This document shows positions 63,315 through 64,000 of a stretch of DNA of 64,000 nt, piece after piece (the stretch's first letter is position 1; each line of letters opens with the position of its first letter). Source of the stretch: Quillaja saponaria (lineage: Eukaryota > Streptophyta > Magnoliopsida > Fabales > Quillajaceae); contig CM055613.1 in assembly GCA_029379385.1 (NCBI GenBank), positions 15,456,001 to 15,520,000 on the forward strand, in the 5' to 3' direction. The position numbers and the translations under genes are program-made. The notes beneath the pieces were generated by a model, which searched no databases, was not told the DNA's origin, and worked only from the letters and a program-made list of their open reading frames with translations.

Positions 63315-63476
63315 GTGGATAAGCTTTCCGAAGATGCAAATCTGTTTGAGAATGACAAGCCTGCAAGGCCTAGTAATCTCTTTGTTTCTGTTGCAATCTT
63401 TATCTCACTGCTTTCGGTGTTAGCCATGTACTTGCGTTCAGTAGACTTTGTCAATTACGATAATACAGTTTTTAAA
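63315..63476 (+). CDS. Candidate orphan exon with a membrane segment
   Basis: The segment follows a good acceptor (GTAATGAAACAG) and ends at a possible donor (TTTAAAG|GTGAAG). Its translation begins VDKLSEDANLFENDKPARPS, followed by a roughly 20-residue hydrophobic stretch (LFVSVAIFISLLSVLAMYL) and RSVDFVNYDNTVFK. Its composition is far more protein-like than neighbouring frames, which suggests a real exon of a small membrane protein. I found no partner exons, and it cannot join the preceding RRM gene in frame from a visible donor. It could be a fragment of a gene continuing beyond the window, an unannotated small gene or a pseudogene. Without splicing the frame stays open to 63527. Confidence 0.4.
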
Positions 63477-63527
63477 GGTGAAGAGCCTTTCTTGTGTTCT
63501 TTTTTTGAGCAAAATCTCTTGCTGTAA

Positions 63528-64000
63528 ATGCTGCTTGCATTTTTGTAATGGAGGCAAATGGTATGACAAATTAAACCAGTGAATTTAATAGTGGCTTGCA
63601 TAATACAAAGTGTATATATATATATATAGATGATGATAATTTGACCATGGCTTGTTTCCGGTTTTCATTTTCACATTTTTATGGCCCATTTTTGTTTGTC
63701 TACTTTGAACATTTATAAATGTGTTAACGTGTATATCTCAAAACTTGATGCACGGGATTGTATAACTTAATTTTAGGCAATGTCATGAATTGAATTTTTT
63801 ATGATATAAGGAATTAAAACGTCCAACAATAAGAGTAAGAATATCAAGTTTTATTGCTCAAGAAGACGAAGGGAAGACAGATATCAAGAACTTTTGCTAT
63901 TTATGTCATGTCAAATAAAATAAAATAGACTATATTCATATGCCTATACACAAGTTTAAGATCAATTAGTATACAAATAACGAAAAAAATTATACAAGAA
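63528..64000. other. Intergenic, window end
   Basis: AT-rich sequence with a (TA)n run at 63611-63629. No gene is seen. Confidence 0.45.
63611..63629. repeat. (TA)n microsatellite
   Basis: Alternating TA of about 18 bp. Confidence 0.85.

Overview
The window is AT-rich nuclear DNA from a flowering plant, most likely a eudicot. The evidence is plant-type GT-AG introns, a plastid J-domain gene, a mitochondrial-type glycine-rich RNA-binding gene, RTE and L1 LINEs, copia and gypsy-like LTR DNA, an endogenous caulimovirid remnant, Helitron-like repeats and MITEs. The species cannot be told from the sequence. Only three genes have convincing complete structures. They are a J20-like chloroplast DnaJ gene (4511-6474, +, 2 exons, 197 aa), a lysine-rich nuclear-type protein beginning MSRCFPFPPPGYEKK (25363-32515, -, 3 coding exons, 522 aa), and a small mitochondrial glycine-rich RRM protein (60148-61077, +, 4 coding exons, 145 aa). 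A possible orphan membrane-segment exon lies at 63315-63476.

Layout. 1-755 holds a three-unit minisatellite. 2019-2999 holds a MITE-like element and a 5'-truncated RTE LINE with a perfect 17-bp target duplication. 4300-6500 is the J20-like gene. 7671-11966 is a tandem segmental duplication of about 2 kb; the second copy gained a 403-bp hAT-like element and a 62-bp minisatellite. 13324-14653 is a Helitron-like element. 15603-16121 is a hAT-like MITE. About 16900-23930 is a decayed endogenous pararetrovirus split by a 4.09-kb element that looks like a solo gypsy-type LTR. 25.3-33.5 kb is the lysine-rich gene. 33.5-39.1 kb is almost featureless AT-rich DNA. 39.15-45.4 kb is a nest: an L1 LINE inside a hAT-like TIR element inside a Helitron-like repeat, next to a second Helitron-like copy. 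50.05-52.12 kb is a short non-autonomous copia element on the minus strand. 53.8-55.8 kb is a larger decayed RTE LINE on the minus strand. 57.2-57.9 kb is another Helitron-like copy. The last 5 kb carry the RRM gene and the candidate exon.

The genes are independent nuclear genes and do not form an operon-like system. Two of them resemble Arabidopsis J20 and GR-RBP2, which from memory are close neighbours on Arabidopsis chromosome 4 (At4g13830 and At4g13850). The window may therefore be an ancestral gene block expanded by transposon insertion. I found no new enzymatic or defence system. The most informative content is the layered transposon history, with target duplications that give the order of insertion.
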